From assembly GCA_030624945.1 (NCBI GenBank), contig JAUXJB010000086.1, positions 1 through 6,774 of the forward strand: a stretch of DNA of 6,774 bases, read 5' to 3'. Shown piece by piece: positions 1 through 5,768 of this stretch (the stretch's first letter is position 1; every line of letters begins with the position of its first letter). A program made the position numbers and the translations under genes. Source of the DNA: Deltaproteobacteria bacterium (GTDB lineage: Bacteria; Myxococcota_A; UBA9160; SZUA-336). The notes under the pieces were generated by a model. The model searched no databases. It was not told the origin of the DNA and saw nothing but the letters and a program-made list of their open reading frames with translations.

Positions 1-1544
1 AGGTAGCCGTCGGCACTGCCCCCGAAGACCAGACCGCCCGCGGTCGAGAGCACACCGCCGTTCCAGTAGCCCGACTGGTCCGCGCGCCAGACCTCCTTCC
101 CGGCGACCGGATCCCACGCGATCAAGAAGCCGCGCGCCTCGGGCTCGCGCTCCTCGCTGCGACGCATGATCTCGGCGAGGTCGAGCGCGATCGCCCAGGT
201 CCCCATGCGAAAGCCCTTGAAGTTCGGGTCGGCCGCGAACCAGAACTCCATCTCGCGAGCCGGGATGTAGACGAGGCTCGTGTCCGGGTTGAACGCCATC
301 GGGTGCCAGTTGTGGCCACCCTGTGGCGGCGGCACGACCAGCTTCGCCGCGTTCTCGTAGTTGCCTAGCTCGGTCTCGACCGGGCGACCGGTGGTCAGGT
401 CCACGTAGCTCGCCCAGTTGACGGCCACGTAGTTTCGGGCCGAGATCAGCTCGCCCGTGGCGCGGTCGAGCACGTAGAAGAAGCCGTTCTTGGGCGCCTG
501 CATCAGCACCGCGCGTACGCGCCCCTCGATCTCGAGATCGGCCAGGATCATGTGCTGCACCGCGGTGTAGTCCCAGTTGTCGCCGGGCGTGGTCTGGTAG
601 TGCCAGACCAGCTTCCCCGTGTCCGGACGCAGCGCGAGGATCGACGACAGGTAGAGGTTGTCGCCTCCACCGGGGCTGCGCGCGTAGCGCGTCCAGGGCG
701 AGCCGTTGCCGGTGCCGACGTAGAGCAGGTCGAGCTCGGGGTCGTAGGCGAACGAGTCCCAGACCGTGCCCCCGCCGCCGATGTCCCACCACTCGCCCGT
801 CCAGGTCTTGGCAGCGACCTCCATCTCGGGGTGCTCGAACGGATCGGCGGGATTTCCGGGAACGGTGTAGAAGCGCCAGACCTGGTCGCCGGTCCTCGCG
901 TCGTAGGCGGTGACGTAGCCGCGAACGCCGAACTCGGCGCCGCCGTTTCCGATGATGACCTTGTCCTTCACCACGCGCGGCGCGCCCGTGATCGTGTACG
1001 GGCGGGAGCGGTCCACGGTCTGCACTTCCCAGTTCACGGTTCCCGTCGCGGCGTCGAGCGAGACCAGGCGGCCGTCGATCGTGCCGACAAAGACACTCCC
1101 CTTCCAGACGGCCACGCCGCGGTTGACCACGTCGCAGCACGCGTAGCGGCCCCACTCGCCGGGCACGCGCGGGTCGTGCCGCCAGAGTAGCTTGCCCGTC
1201 TTCGCGTCGAGCGCGAAGACTTTGCTCCACGGTGCGGTGACGAACATGCGGCCATCGACCACGATCGGGGTGGCTTCGACGCCGCGGGTCGAGCCCAGAT
1301 CGAAGACCCACTCCAGACCGAGGCGCTGCACGTTGGTGCGGTCGATGCTCTCCAGGGGACTGTGTCGCTGCTCGGAGTAGGTCCGCCCGTGCGCCAGCCA
1401 GGAGCCCGGCTCCGAGTCAGCGGCCGCGATGCGAGCGCCGTCGACGTCGGCCACGCGTACGGGCTCCGGCTGCGCCGGCTCCTCGGCCGTTGGAGAACAC
1501 GAGAGCACACAGAGCGCCACGAATGCGGTCACGATCGATCTCAA
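1..1544 (-). CDS. PQQ-dependent alcohol dehydrogenase (quinoprotein), C-terminus cut by window edge
   Basis: An eight-bladed propeller quinoprotein that oxidises alcohols to aldehydes with PQQ in the periplasm and passes electrons to a cytochrome c. 514 codons are present and the frame is open to the left edge. Visible hallmarks are the adjacent disulfide pair Cys136-Cys137 in [10 protein letters not shown], Glu204 in [12 protein letters not shown], Asn280 in GTGNGSPW and the catalytic Asp325 in [10 protein letters not shown]. Repeated propeller motifs of the type xDxxTGxxxW occur near residues 111-121, 162-172, 213-223, 304-314 and 476-486. The last visible residues, GGSADGY, match the pre-terminal propeller blade, so roughly a blade or less of the dehydrogenase domain is missing. 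Whether a C-terminal cytochrome c domain (type II quinohaemoprotein) follows cannot be seen. The start is TTG at 1544, chosen because GGAGGGAGA lies 7 nt upstream; an in-frame GTG four codons later is too far from it. The N-terminus is short and hydrophobic and ends in VLSC (Cys16), suggesting a lipoprotein. Last visible gene of the minus-strand operon. Family call very sure; substrate unknown. Confidence 0.95.
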   Translation of the reverse strand, partial: MRSIVTAFVALCVLSCSPTAEEPAQPEPVRVADVDGARIAAADSEPGSWLAHGRTYSEQRHSPLESIDRTNVQRLGLEWVFDLGSTRGVEATPIVVDGRMFVTAPWSKVFALDAKTGKLLWRHDPRVPGEWGRYACCDVVNRGVAVWKGSVFVGTIDGRLVSLDAATGTVNWEVQTVDRSRPYTITGAPRVVKDKVIIGNGGAEFGVRGYVTAYDARTGDQVWRFYTVPGNPADPFEHPEMEVAAKTWTGEWWDIGGGGTVWDSFAYDPELDLLYVGTGNGSPWTRYARSPGGGDNLYLSSILALRPDTGKLVWHYQTTPGDNWDYTAVQHMILADLEIEGRVRAVLMQAPKNGFFYVLDRATGELISARNYVAVNWASYVDLTTGRPVETELGNYENAAKLVVPPPQGGHNWHPMAFNPDTSLVYIPAREMEFWFAADPNFKGFRMGTWAIALDLAEIMRRSEEREPEARGFLIAWDPVAGKEVWRADQSGYWNGGVLSTAGGLVFGGSADGY

Positions 1545-1551
1545 GGTATTG

Positions 1552-1560
1552 TCTCCCTCC
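1552..1560 (-). promoter_or_regulatory. Ribosome binding site fixing a TTG start
   Basis: The minus strand reads GGAGGGAGA here, followed by a 7-nt spacer (CAATACC) and TTG at 1544-1542. No in-frame ATG or GTG lies at a suitable distance, so this site is the main argument for TTG initiation of the quinoprotein gene. Confidence 0.75.
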
Positions 1561-1591
1561 GTGCCTTTGCGCCAAGAGGGCAGCTAGCGCC

Positions 1592-2398
1592 CTAGCGGCC
1601 CTTCCACTGGGGCTGCCGCTTCTCGGCAAAGGCGCGCGGGCCCTCGGCGGCATCCTCCGTGATGCTGTTCAGCCGCTCCATCCTCAGGCCCCAGACGATC
1701 GCCTCTCTCATGCCGAGATCCAGACCGCGAACCGCCGCCTCCTTGATTCCCTGCAGGGTGAGCGGAGGGTGTCGGGCGATCGTCTCTGCCATCGCCACCG
1801 CCTCTTCCATCAGCCGGTCCTGGGGCACGACGCGGTTGACGAGGCCGAGTTCATACGCCCGCGTAGCCGTGATGCTCTCCCCCGTGAGCAGGAGCTCCAT
1901 CGCTTGGGGGAATGAGAGAAAGCGAGGCGCGAGCTGCGTGGCGTGACCGCTCAGGAGCCCCCACTTGATCTGGCTCAGCCCGAAGCTCGCGTTCTCCGAC
2001 GCAATCCGGACATCCGTGGCCAGGATCATGCTGAACCCGGAGCCCAGGGCGAGGCCGTTGATGGCACACACGATGGGCTTCCAGAAGTCCATGTCCCAGT
2101 TCTCGAGGAGTCGAGGGGGCGGGGCGAAGGGGCTCACGGCCTGCGCCCGGTCTTGGCTGGCTGACGTGCCGGCCATTTCCACGAGGTCCACGCCCGCACA
2201 GAAGGCGCGGTCCCCAGCCCCGGTGAGCACGACGACGCTCACCTCGTCGTCGCGCTTGATCTCGTCCCATGTCTCCGCGAGCTGCCGCCACATCGCCCGG
2301 GTACAGGCGTTCAGGGCCTCGGGCCGGTTCAGCGTGACGATGGCGACCCGGTTGGGTGCCTTTTCGTAGAGCAAGTGGGCGCTGTCCTCGGATACCAT
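1592..2398 (-). CDS. Crotonase-fold (enoyl-CoA hydratase/isomerase family) protein lacking the classical Glu pair
   Basis: A 268-residue cytosolic protein of normal length for the crotonase superfamily, whose members stabilise CoA-thioester enolates in an oxyanion hole. Visible are the N-terminal VAIVTLNRPEALNA strand-turn (18-31), the CoA-binding/oxyanion segment RAFCAGVDL (64-72), the second oxyanion segment INGLALGSGF (113-122) and the C-terminal helix ending FAEKRQPQWKGR, typical of single-domain family members. Aligned by eye to rat mitochondrial enoyl-CoA hydratase, the catalytic Glu144 position is Ser123 and the Glu164 position is Gln143 (in FGLSQIKWG). The usual GAGGT-like stretch is LLSGHATQL. 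Ordinary hydratase chemistry is therefore doubtful; isomerase, dehalogenase, hydrolase or C-C lyase chemistry is possible within this superfamily. The ATG at 2398 has AGGAAGGAG 5 nt upstream. It lies 37 nt after the amidohydrolase gene and 47 nt before the quinoprotein gene, consistent with cotranscription. Family sure, reaction unknown. Confidence 0.93.
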   Translation of the reverse strand: MVSEDSAHLLYEKAPNRVAIVTLNRPEALNACTRAMWRQLAETWDEIKRDDEVSVVVLTGAGDRAFCAGVDLVEMAGTSASQDRAQAVSPFAPPPRLLENWDMDFWKPIVCAINGLALGSGFSMILATDVRIASENASFGLSQIKWGLLSGHATQLAPRFLSFPQAMELLLTGESITATRAYELGLVNRVVPQDRLMEEAVAMAETIARHPPLTLQGIKEAAVRGLDLGMREAIVWGLRMERLNSITEDAAEGPRAFAEKRQPQWKGR

Positions 2399-2403
2399 CG
2401 CTG

Positions 2404-2412
2404 CTCCTTCCT
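2404..2412 (-). promoter_or_regulatory. Ribosome binding site of the crotonase gene
   Basis: The minus strand reads AGGAAGGAG, then 5 nt (CAGCG), then ATG at 2398-2396. This supports that start and independent translation within the operon. Confidence 0.7.
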
Positions 2413-2435
2413 CGTCGCTCGAGATGGAGTGGCAG

Positions 2436-3536
2436 CTAGCCGATCCCGTACAGCTGCGCGGCGTTGTCGCGCACGACTCTGCGGACCACCGCGGGATCGA
2501 CGCCCTCGAACAGGCGGGCCACCGCCTTCCGGGACTCGGGGAAGGTGGTGTCTCCGTGCGGGTAATCCGAGGCCCACATCACCCGGTCTGCCCCGATCAT
2601 GTCGATCAGCTTGACGCCCACGGGATCGTCCTCGAACGAGACGTACATCTGCCGCCGGAAGAGCTCGCTGGGCAGTGAGCTCAGGCGATAGTCGTGTACG
2701 GACTCGTAGTACCGCCTGTGCTCGTAGTCCATCCGCTCCAACAGGTAGGGGAGCCAGCCGATCCCCGCCTCCGCCACCACGATAGTCAGCTTGGGGTGTC
2801 GCTCCAGAGCGCCGCAGAAGATGATTCCACTGATGGCTTCATCGAGCTGGAGCGGCAGGATCGACACCGTGGCCATCATCTCGAAGCTTCCGGGCTTCGC
2901 CTTCAGGCTGTACATGCCGCCGCCGGTGTGAAAGCTGATGACGGTCCCGGTCTCCTCCGCTGCAGACCACAGTAGCTCCCACGCTTCCCGAAACACCGGC
3001 TCGAAGCAGTGATAGACATCGAACACCGCGCCCTTCAGTCCCAATCCCGCGGCGTGCTCGAGCTCGTCGACGGCGGCTCGCGGATCGTTCATGGGCAACA
3101 GTGCGATGCCCAGCAGCCGCTTCGAATCCGCGCTGCAGAACTCCTCTGCCAGCCACGAGTTGTAGATGCGAAGACAGGCTGCCTTGAGATCCTGGTCCTT
3201 GAACGGCAGGTACGCGGGCGGACCGTAGATCACGTGGGCCGCCACGCCGTCGCGCCGCATATCCTCCAGGCGATAGCGCGCCGTCGAGGGGCGGAATACG
3301 TCCGGCTCGGGCTCCTCGGGAACATCGGCGCGCTCGAAGGTCGGCAGGAACGTCCCGCGCCTGGAGCCGTAGAAGCCCAGCCGCTGTCCCTCGCAGACCC
3401 ACGACGGCCCGTCCGCGGTGTTCTCGACGGTCGGCGCGAGACTCCGCCACTTTCTGGGGAGACGCTTCACCCACAGGTCGCGGGGAAGGTAGTTCAGGTC
3501 CATGTGGTCGTCAGCGGAAATCAGATCGTAGTCCAT
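2436..3536 (-). CDS. Amidohydrolase-2 family metal-dependent hydrolase/decarboxylase-like protein
   Basis: A 366-residue TIM-barrel protein of the amidohydrolase superfamily branch (Amidohydro_2) that contains ACMSD, gamma-resorcylate decarboxylase and 5-carboxyvanillate decarboxylase. The first-strand motif is SADDHMDL, giving Asp9-x-His11 as likely metal ligands; gamma-resorcylate decarboxylase has Glu-x-His here, ACMSD His-x-His. His203 in ISFHTGGG (strand 5) and Asp324 in WASDYPHGDTTFP (strand 8) complete the usual metal site. Strand 6 has VVAEAGIGWLPYLLER with Glu256 where the decarboxylases carry a His. RYRLEDMRRDGVAAHVIYG (88-106) is the typical helix-strand in which these proteins track the substrate pocket. 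No signal peptide, so cytosolic. The start is ATG at 3536, with GGAGGG 4 nt upstream; an in-frame TTG nine codons earlier has no comparable site. Likely reactions are hydrolysis, hydration or non-oxidative decarboxylation; the substrate is unknown. Second gene of the operon. Confidence 0.92.
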   Translation of the reverse strand: MDYDLISADDHMDLNYLPRDLWVKRLPRKWRSLAPTVENTADGPSWVCEGQRLGFYGSRRGTFLPTFERADVPEEPEPDVFRPSTARYRLEDMRRDGVAAHVIYGPPAYLPFKDQDLKAACLRIYNSWLAEEFCSADSKRLLGIALLPMNDPRAAVDELEHAAGLGLKGAVFDVYHCFEPVFREAWELLWSAAEETGTVISFHTGGGMYSLKAKPGSFEMMATVSILPLQLDEAISGIIFCGALERHPKLTIVVAEAGIGWLPYLLERMDYEHRRYYESVHDYRLSSLPSELFRRQMYVSFEDDPVGVKLIDMIGADRVMWASDYPHGDTTFPESRKAVARLFEGVDPAVVRRVVRDNAAQLYGIG

Positions 3537-3540
3537 GTGA

Positions 3541-3546
3541 CCCTCC
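3541..3546 (-). promoter_or_regulatory. Ribosome binding site deciding the amidohydrolase start
   Basis: GGAGGG on the minus strand, 4 nt before ATG at 3536-3534. It selects this ATG over the in-frame TTG at 3563, which would add nine residues (PKSNVEGH and a start) of no family similarity. Confidence 0.75.
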
Positions 3547-3597
3547 ACATTCGACTTCGGCAACCTACGATCAAGGCTATCACTGCCGCGCGCCGGG

Positions 3598-4845
3598 TCA
3601 GTCGACGATGACCTGGTAGGCGAGGCCCTTGAACTCCCGGGAGTATGGGCGCGCCGACGGCCTCAGCTGAATCATGAAGACGCCGATGAACTCCTCGCGC
3701 GGGTCGACCCAGAAGCTGGTGCCGTAAGCGCCTCCCCAGTTGAACTCCCCGACGGAACCCGGTGTCGTCGCGAGCCCGGGCTGGGACCGCACGGCGAATC
3801 CCAACCCGAAGCCGTAGGCGGGTCGCCGCGAGAGGTCGCCCAGGTGGTCCGAGGTCATCCACTCCACGGTCTTCCGACCGAGTAGGCGGTGCCCGTCGAG
3901 CTCGCCGCCGTTCAGCAACATCTGGCAGAAGCGGTAGTAGTCGGCGGCGGTGGAGACCAGGCCACCTCCGCCCTGGAAGTAGGTCGTCGGGGTCTCGTAG
4001 CTCTCGAAGGGATTCGCCTCCGCAACGACGAGCCGCCCGTCTTGCCACTGGTAGTTCGCGGCGAGCCGGGGGAGGGACGGCTTCGCAACGTGGAAGCCCG
4101 TGTCGACCATTCCGAGCGGCGTAAAGATGCGCTCCTCCAGGAAGCGGTCGAAGGGGAGGCCCGAGACCACTTCGACCAGTCGGCCGAGCACGTCGGTGGA
4201 CATGCTGTACTCCCAGGTCGAGCCCGGCTGGTGCTTGAGGGGGAGGGTACCCAGCTTGGTCACCATCGCGGCGATCGTCGGGTCGCGCGTCATCACGCCG
4301 GCTTCGAGATAGAGCCGATCCACGGGCGTATCCGCGAAGAAGCCATAGGTGAGCCCCGAGGTGTGACGCAGCAGGTCCTGGATCGTCATCTCGCGCTCGG
4401 CGGGAACGGTGGCGAGTCCGGCTCCATCGGAATCCGGAGCATCGATCGCCACCTGGAGGCCACCGAGCTCGGGCAAATAGCGGGACACGGGGTCGCCAAG
4501 CAGGAAGTGTCCCTGCTCGTACAGCATCATCACTGCCACGCTCGTGATGGGCTTGCTCATCGATGCGATGCGAAAGATCGTGTCGTCGGTCATCGCGATG
4601 CCCCGCTCGCGGTCCCGCGCGCCGAAGCTCTCGAAGAACGCGACCTCGCCACCGCGCGCGACCAGTGCCACCGCTCCGGCAATGTGGCCTTCCTTCACGT
4701 GGGCGCGCAATACATCCCGGATGCGCTCGAAGCGCTCCTCCGAGAGACCCACCGCCGCGGGCGGCGCGCGGTCGACGTCCTCAGCCTGGGCCGGCCACAC
4801 GAGGAGCGAGAACGAGCAAGTGAGCAGGAGAAGGCGGCCGTGCAT
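3598..4845 (-). CDS. Exported serine hydrolase, beta-lactamase/class C (EstB-like) family
   Basis: A 415-residue precursor of the serine beta-lactamase-like family, which includes esterases, D-aminopeptidases, transesterases and class C beta-lactamases. The N-terminus has Arg4, a hydrophobic core LLLLTCSFSLLVW and cleavage motif AQA|ED after residue 21, so Sec export to the periplasm is predicted. The catalytic SxxK is Ser95-Met-Ser-Lys98 in FRIASMSKPI. The family motif LRHTSGLTYG is at 159-168, the YSx catalytic tyrosine is Tyr213 in WEYSMSTD, GGGGLVSTAAD lies at 292-302, and the KTG-box equivalent is probably NWGGAYGTSFW around 369-379. All core residues look intact. The start is the ATG at 4845, with GGGAGG 6 nt upstream; an extension to 4902 would bury the signal peptide behind a charged stretch. 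It is the first gene of the four-gene minus-strand operon, 61 nt before the amidohydrolase. Esterase or lactonase activity on an exogenous substrate fits the context better than antibiotic resistance, but this is inference. Confidence 0.94.
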   Translation of the reverse strand: MHGRLLLLTCSFSLLVWPAQAEDVDRAPPAAVGLSEERFERIRDVLRAHVKEGHIAGAVALVARGGEVAFFESFGARDRERGIAMTDDTIFRIASMSKPITSVAVMMLYEQGHFLLGDPVSRYLPELGGLQVAIDAPDSDGAGLATVPAEREMTIQDLLRHTSGLTYGFFADTPVDRLYLEAGVMTRDPTIAAMVTKLGTLPLKHQPGSTWEYSMSTDVLGRLVEVVSGLPFDRFLEERIFTPLGMVDTGFHVAKPSLPRLAANYQWQDGRLVVAEANPFESYETPTTYFQGGGGLVSTAADYYRFCQMLLNGGELDGHRLLGRKTVEWMTSDHLGDLSRRPAYGFGLGFAVRSQPGLATTPGSVGEFNWGGAYGTSFWVDPREEFIGVFMIQLRPSARPYSREFKGLAYQVIVD

Positions 4846-4850
4846 CGATG

Positions 4851-4857
4851 ACCTCCC
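4851..4857 (-). promoter_or_regulatory. Ribosome binding site deciding the serine hydrolase start
   Basis: GGGAGGT on the minus strand, with about 6 nt to the ATG at 4845-4843. Starting here puts a canonical signal peptide at the very N-terminus, which is why longer in-frame starts up to 4902 are rejected. Confidence 0.75.
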
Positions 4858-4957
4858 GTTGCAGGTGGGATCTGGGCGCGCGTCCTTGCGGAACATCAAC
4901 ACCGAGGCGGAGCTGAGCGCATCGATCTTAGCAGGAGCCGAGTCGTGTATGCTTCTC

Positions 4958-4964
4958 GGGGAGG
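4958..4964 (+). promoter_or_regulatory. Ribosome binding site of the alpha/beta hydrolase gene
   Basis: GGGGAGG followed by 6 nt (ATCGCC) and ATG at 4971. This is strong and well placed, and it fixes the start. Confidence 0.8.
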
Positions 4965-4970
4965 ATCGCC

Positions 4971-5753
4971 ATGCCGACCGTCGAGAACGCAGGCGCCACG
5001 ATCTACTACGAGGTGCGGGGCTCCGGTCCCGCAGTCGTCTTCGCGCACGGCGCGGGCGGAAACGCCGCCAGCTGGTGGCAGCAAGTGCCGTTCTTCCTGG
5101 ACCGCGGCTACCGCGTCGTCGCTTTCGACCACCGGGGTTTCGCCCGCTCGGCCTGCAGCGACGAGGCGATGGACCTCGGCCGGTTTCCGGCCGATCTGCT
5201 CGCGATCCTCGACGCCGAGGGCATCGACCGGGCGGCGCTCGTCTGTCAGTCGATGGGCGGTTGGACGGGACTGCCGACGGCCCTGCGCCATCCGGACCGC
5301 GTCCGCTGCCTGGTGCTCTGCGGAACCCCCGGGGGGCTGCGGACCCCGAAGGTCGAGCAGGGCTTCCGCCAGGTCGCCGAGAGGGTCCGCCAGACGGGCC
5401 TGACGGGCCCCCGGGGCGCGGCGCTGGCGGACAACTTCCCGGACCTCGATCCCGGACGCGCCTTTCTGTACGAGCAGATCTCGAGCTTCAACCAGGGCAT
5501 TCCGCCGTCGCTCATGGGCAAGATCCAGAGCGCCCGTACGGGTCCTGACGAACTCCAAGGCTATCGTGTGCCGACGCTCGTGATCGCCGGTTCGAAGGAC
5601 GTGTTATTCGCACCCGAGACGCTTCGCGAGGTCGCCGACGCCATCCCGGGCGCGGAGTTCGTCGAGTTCGACGGCGCGGGTCACTCCACCTACTTCGAAC
5701 AGGCCGGTCGCTTCAACGCGACCGTCGCGGAGTTCATCGGGAAGCAGCCGTAG
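4971..5753 (+). CDS. Alpha/beta-fold hydrolase
   Basis: A 260-residue single-domain alpha/beta hydrolase with no signal peptide, so cytosolic. The opening MPTVENAGATIYYEVRGSGP is the classic first strands of the family. The oxyanion segment is AHGAGGNAASWW (25-36), followed by VVAFDHRGFARS (49-60). The nucleophile elbow is Cys-Gln-Ser94-Met-Gly-Gly, the acid is Asp210 in VIAGSKDVLF and the base is His238 in GAGHSTYFEQ, so the triad is complete. The length and the small cap (about 125-190) resemble 3-oxoadipate enol-lactonase, C-C bond hydrolases and related carboxylesterases, but nothing in the sequence picks one, so no symbol is given. It is divergent from the catabolic operon across 125 nt, which makes shared regulation possible. 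A TTA leucine codon, uncommon in such GC-rich DNA, lies at 5604-5606 two codons after the catalytic Asp. Its stop is 15 nt from the stop of the convergent downstream gene. Confidence 0.94.
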   Translation: MPTVENAGATIYYEVRGSGPAVVFAHGAGGNAASWWQQVPFFLDRGYRVVAFDHRGFARSACSDEAMDLGRFPADLLAILDAEGIDRAALVCQSMGGWTGLPTALRHPDRVRCLVLCGTPGGLRTPKVEQGFRQVAERVRQTGLTGPRGAALADNFPDLDPGRAFLYEQISSFNQGIPPSLMGKIQSARTGPDELQGYRVPTLVIAGSKDVLFAPETLREVADAIPGAEFVEFDGAGHSTYFEQAGRFNATVAEFIGKQP

Positions 5754-5768
5754 CAGAGCTTTCGGGCC

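Larger units (their letters stand above)
1..4845 (-). other. Probable four-gene operon: serine hydrolase, amidohydrolase, crotonase, PQQ dehydrogenase
   Basis: Four co-directional genes are separated by 61, 37 and 47 nt. Each gap carries a clear Shine-Dalgarno sequence and none shows a hairpin followed by a T-run. Two products are predicted to be exported (the first and the last) and two cytosolic. The operon continues past the left edge, so further members such as a cytochrome c, a transporter or PQQ genes may be missing from view. Cotranscription is inferred from spacing only. Confidence 0.75.
4846..4970. promoter_or_regulatory. Divergent intergenic region between the operon and the alpha/beta hydrolase gene
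   Basis: This 125-nt stretch lies between two oppositely transcribed genes and must hold or adjoin the promoters for both. The two ribosome binding sites are at its ends. I see no sigma-70 pair close to consensus on either strand, no sigma-54 site with correct spacing, and no long inverted repeat that would mark an operator. GCATCGAT occurs twice (4842-4849 and 4919-4926), but the same word also occurs inside coding sequence. The promoter assignment is positional only. Confidence 0.5.

Noticed and set aside
552..1190. 212-codon plus-strand open frame antisense to the quinoprotein gene
   Set aside because: Val/Arg/Ala-rich shadow of a gene with many conserved PQQ-enzyme residues; no independent coding evidence.
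1580..2440. GCAGCTAGC repeated near the stop codons of the crotonase and amidohydrolase genes
   Set aside because: Nine bases, two copies, no further symmetry or shared context; likely coincidence.
3537..3563. Upstream TTG start for the amidohydrolase
   Set aside because: No ribosome binding site precedes it, while GGAGGG sits just before the internal ATG.
3889..4851. Long open frame of 320 codons on the plus strand antisense to the serine hydrolase
   Set aside because: It is His/Arg/Gly-rich with no family motif and no ribosome binding site, and it mirrors a gene with a full catalytic signature. Such antisense frames are expected in GC-rich DNA.
4873..4889. Sigma-54-like TGG...TTGC element
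   Set aside because: The GG to GC spacing is wrong for a -24/-12 promoter.
4842..4926. GCATCGAT direct repeat in the intergenic region as an operator pair
   Set aside because: The same word occurs in coding sequence near 4439, and one copy includes the start codon; chance is sufficient.
4948..4953. TATGCT as a -10 box for the alpha/beta hydrolase gene
   Set aside because: Only four of six bases match, no -35 partner is seen, and the transcript would start inside the ribosome binding site.
4544..5548. 334-codon plus-strand open frame crossing the divergent intergenic region
   Set aside because: It overlaps the antisense of one real gene and is out of frame with another. The composition is Arg/Pro/Gly-rich and no domain is recognisable.
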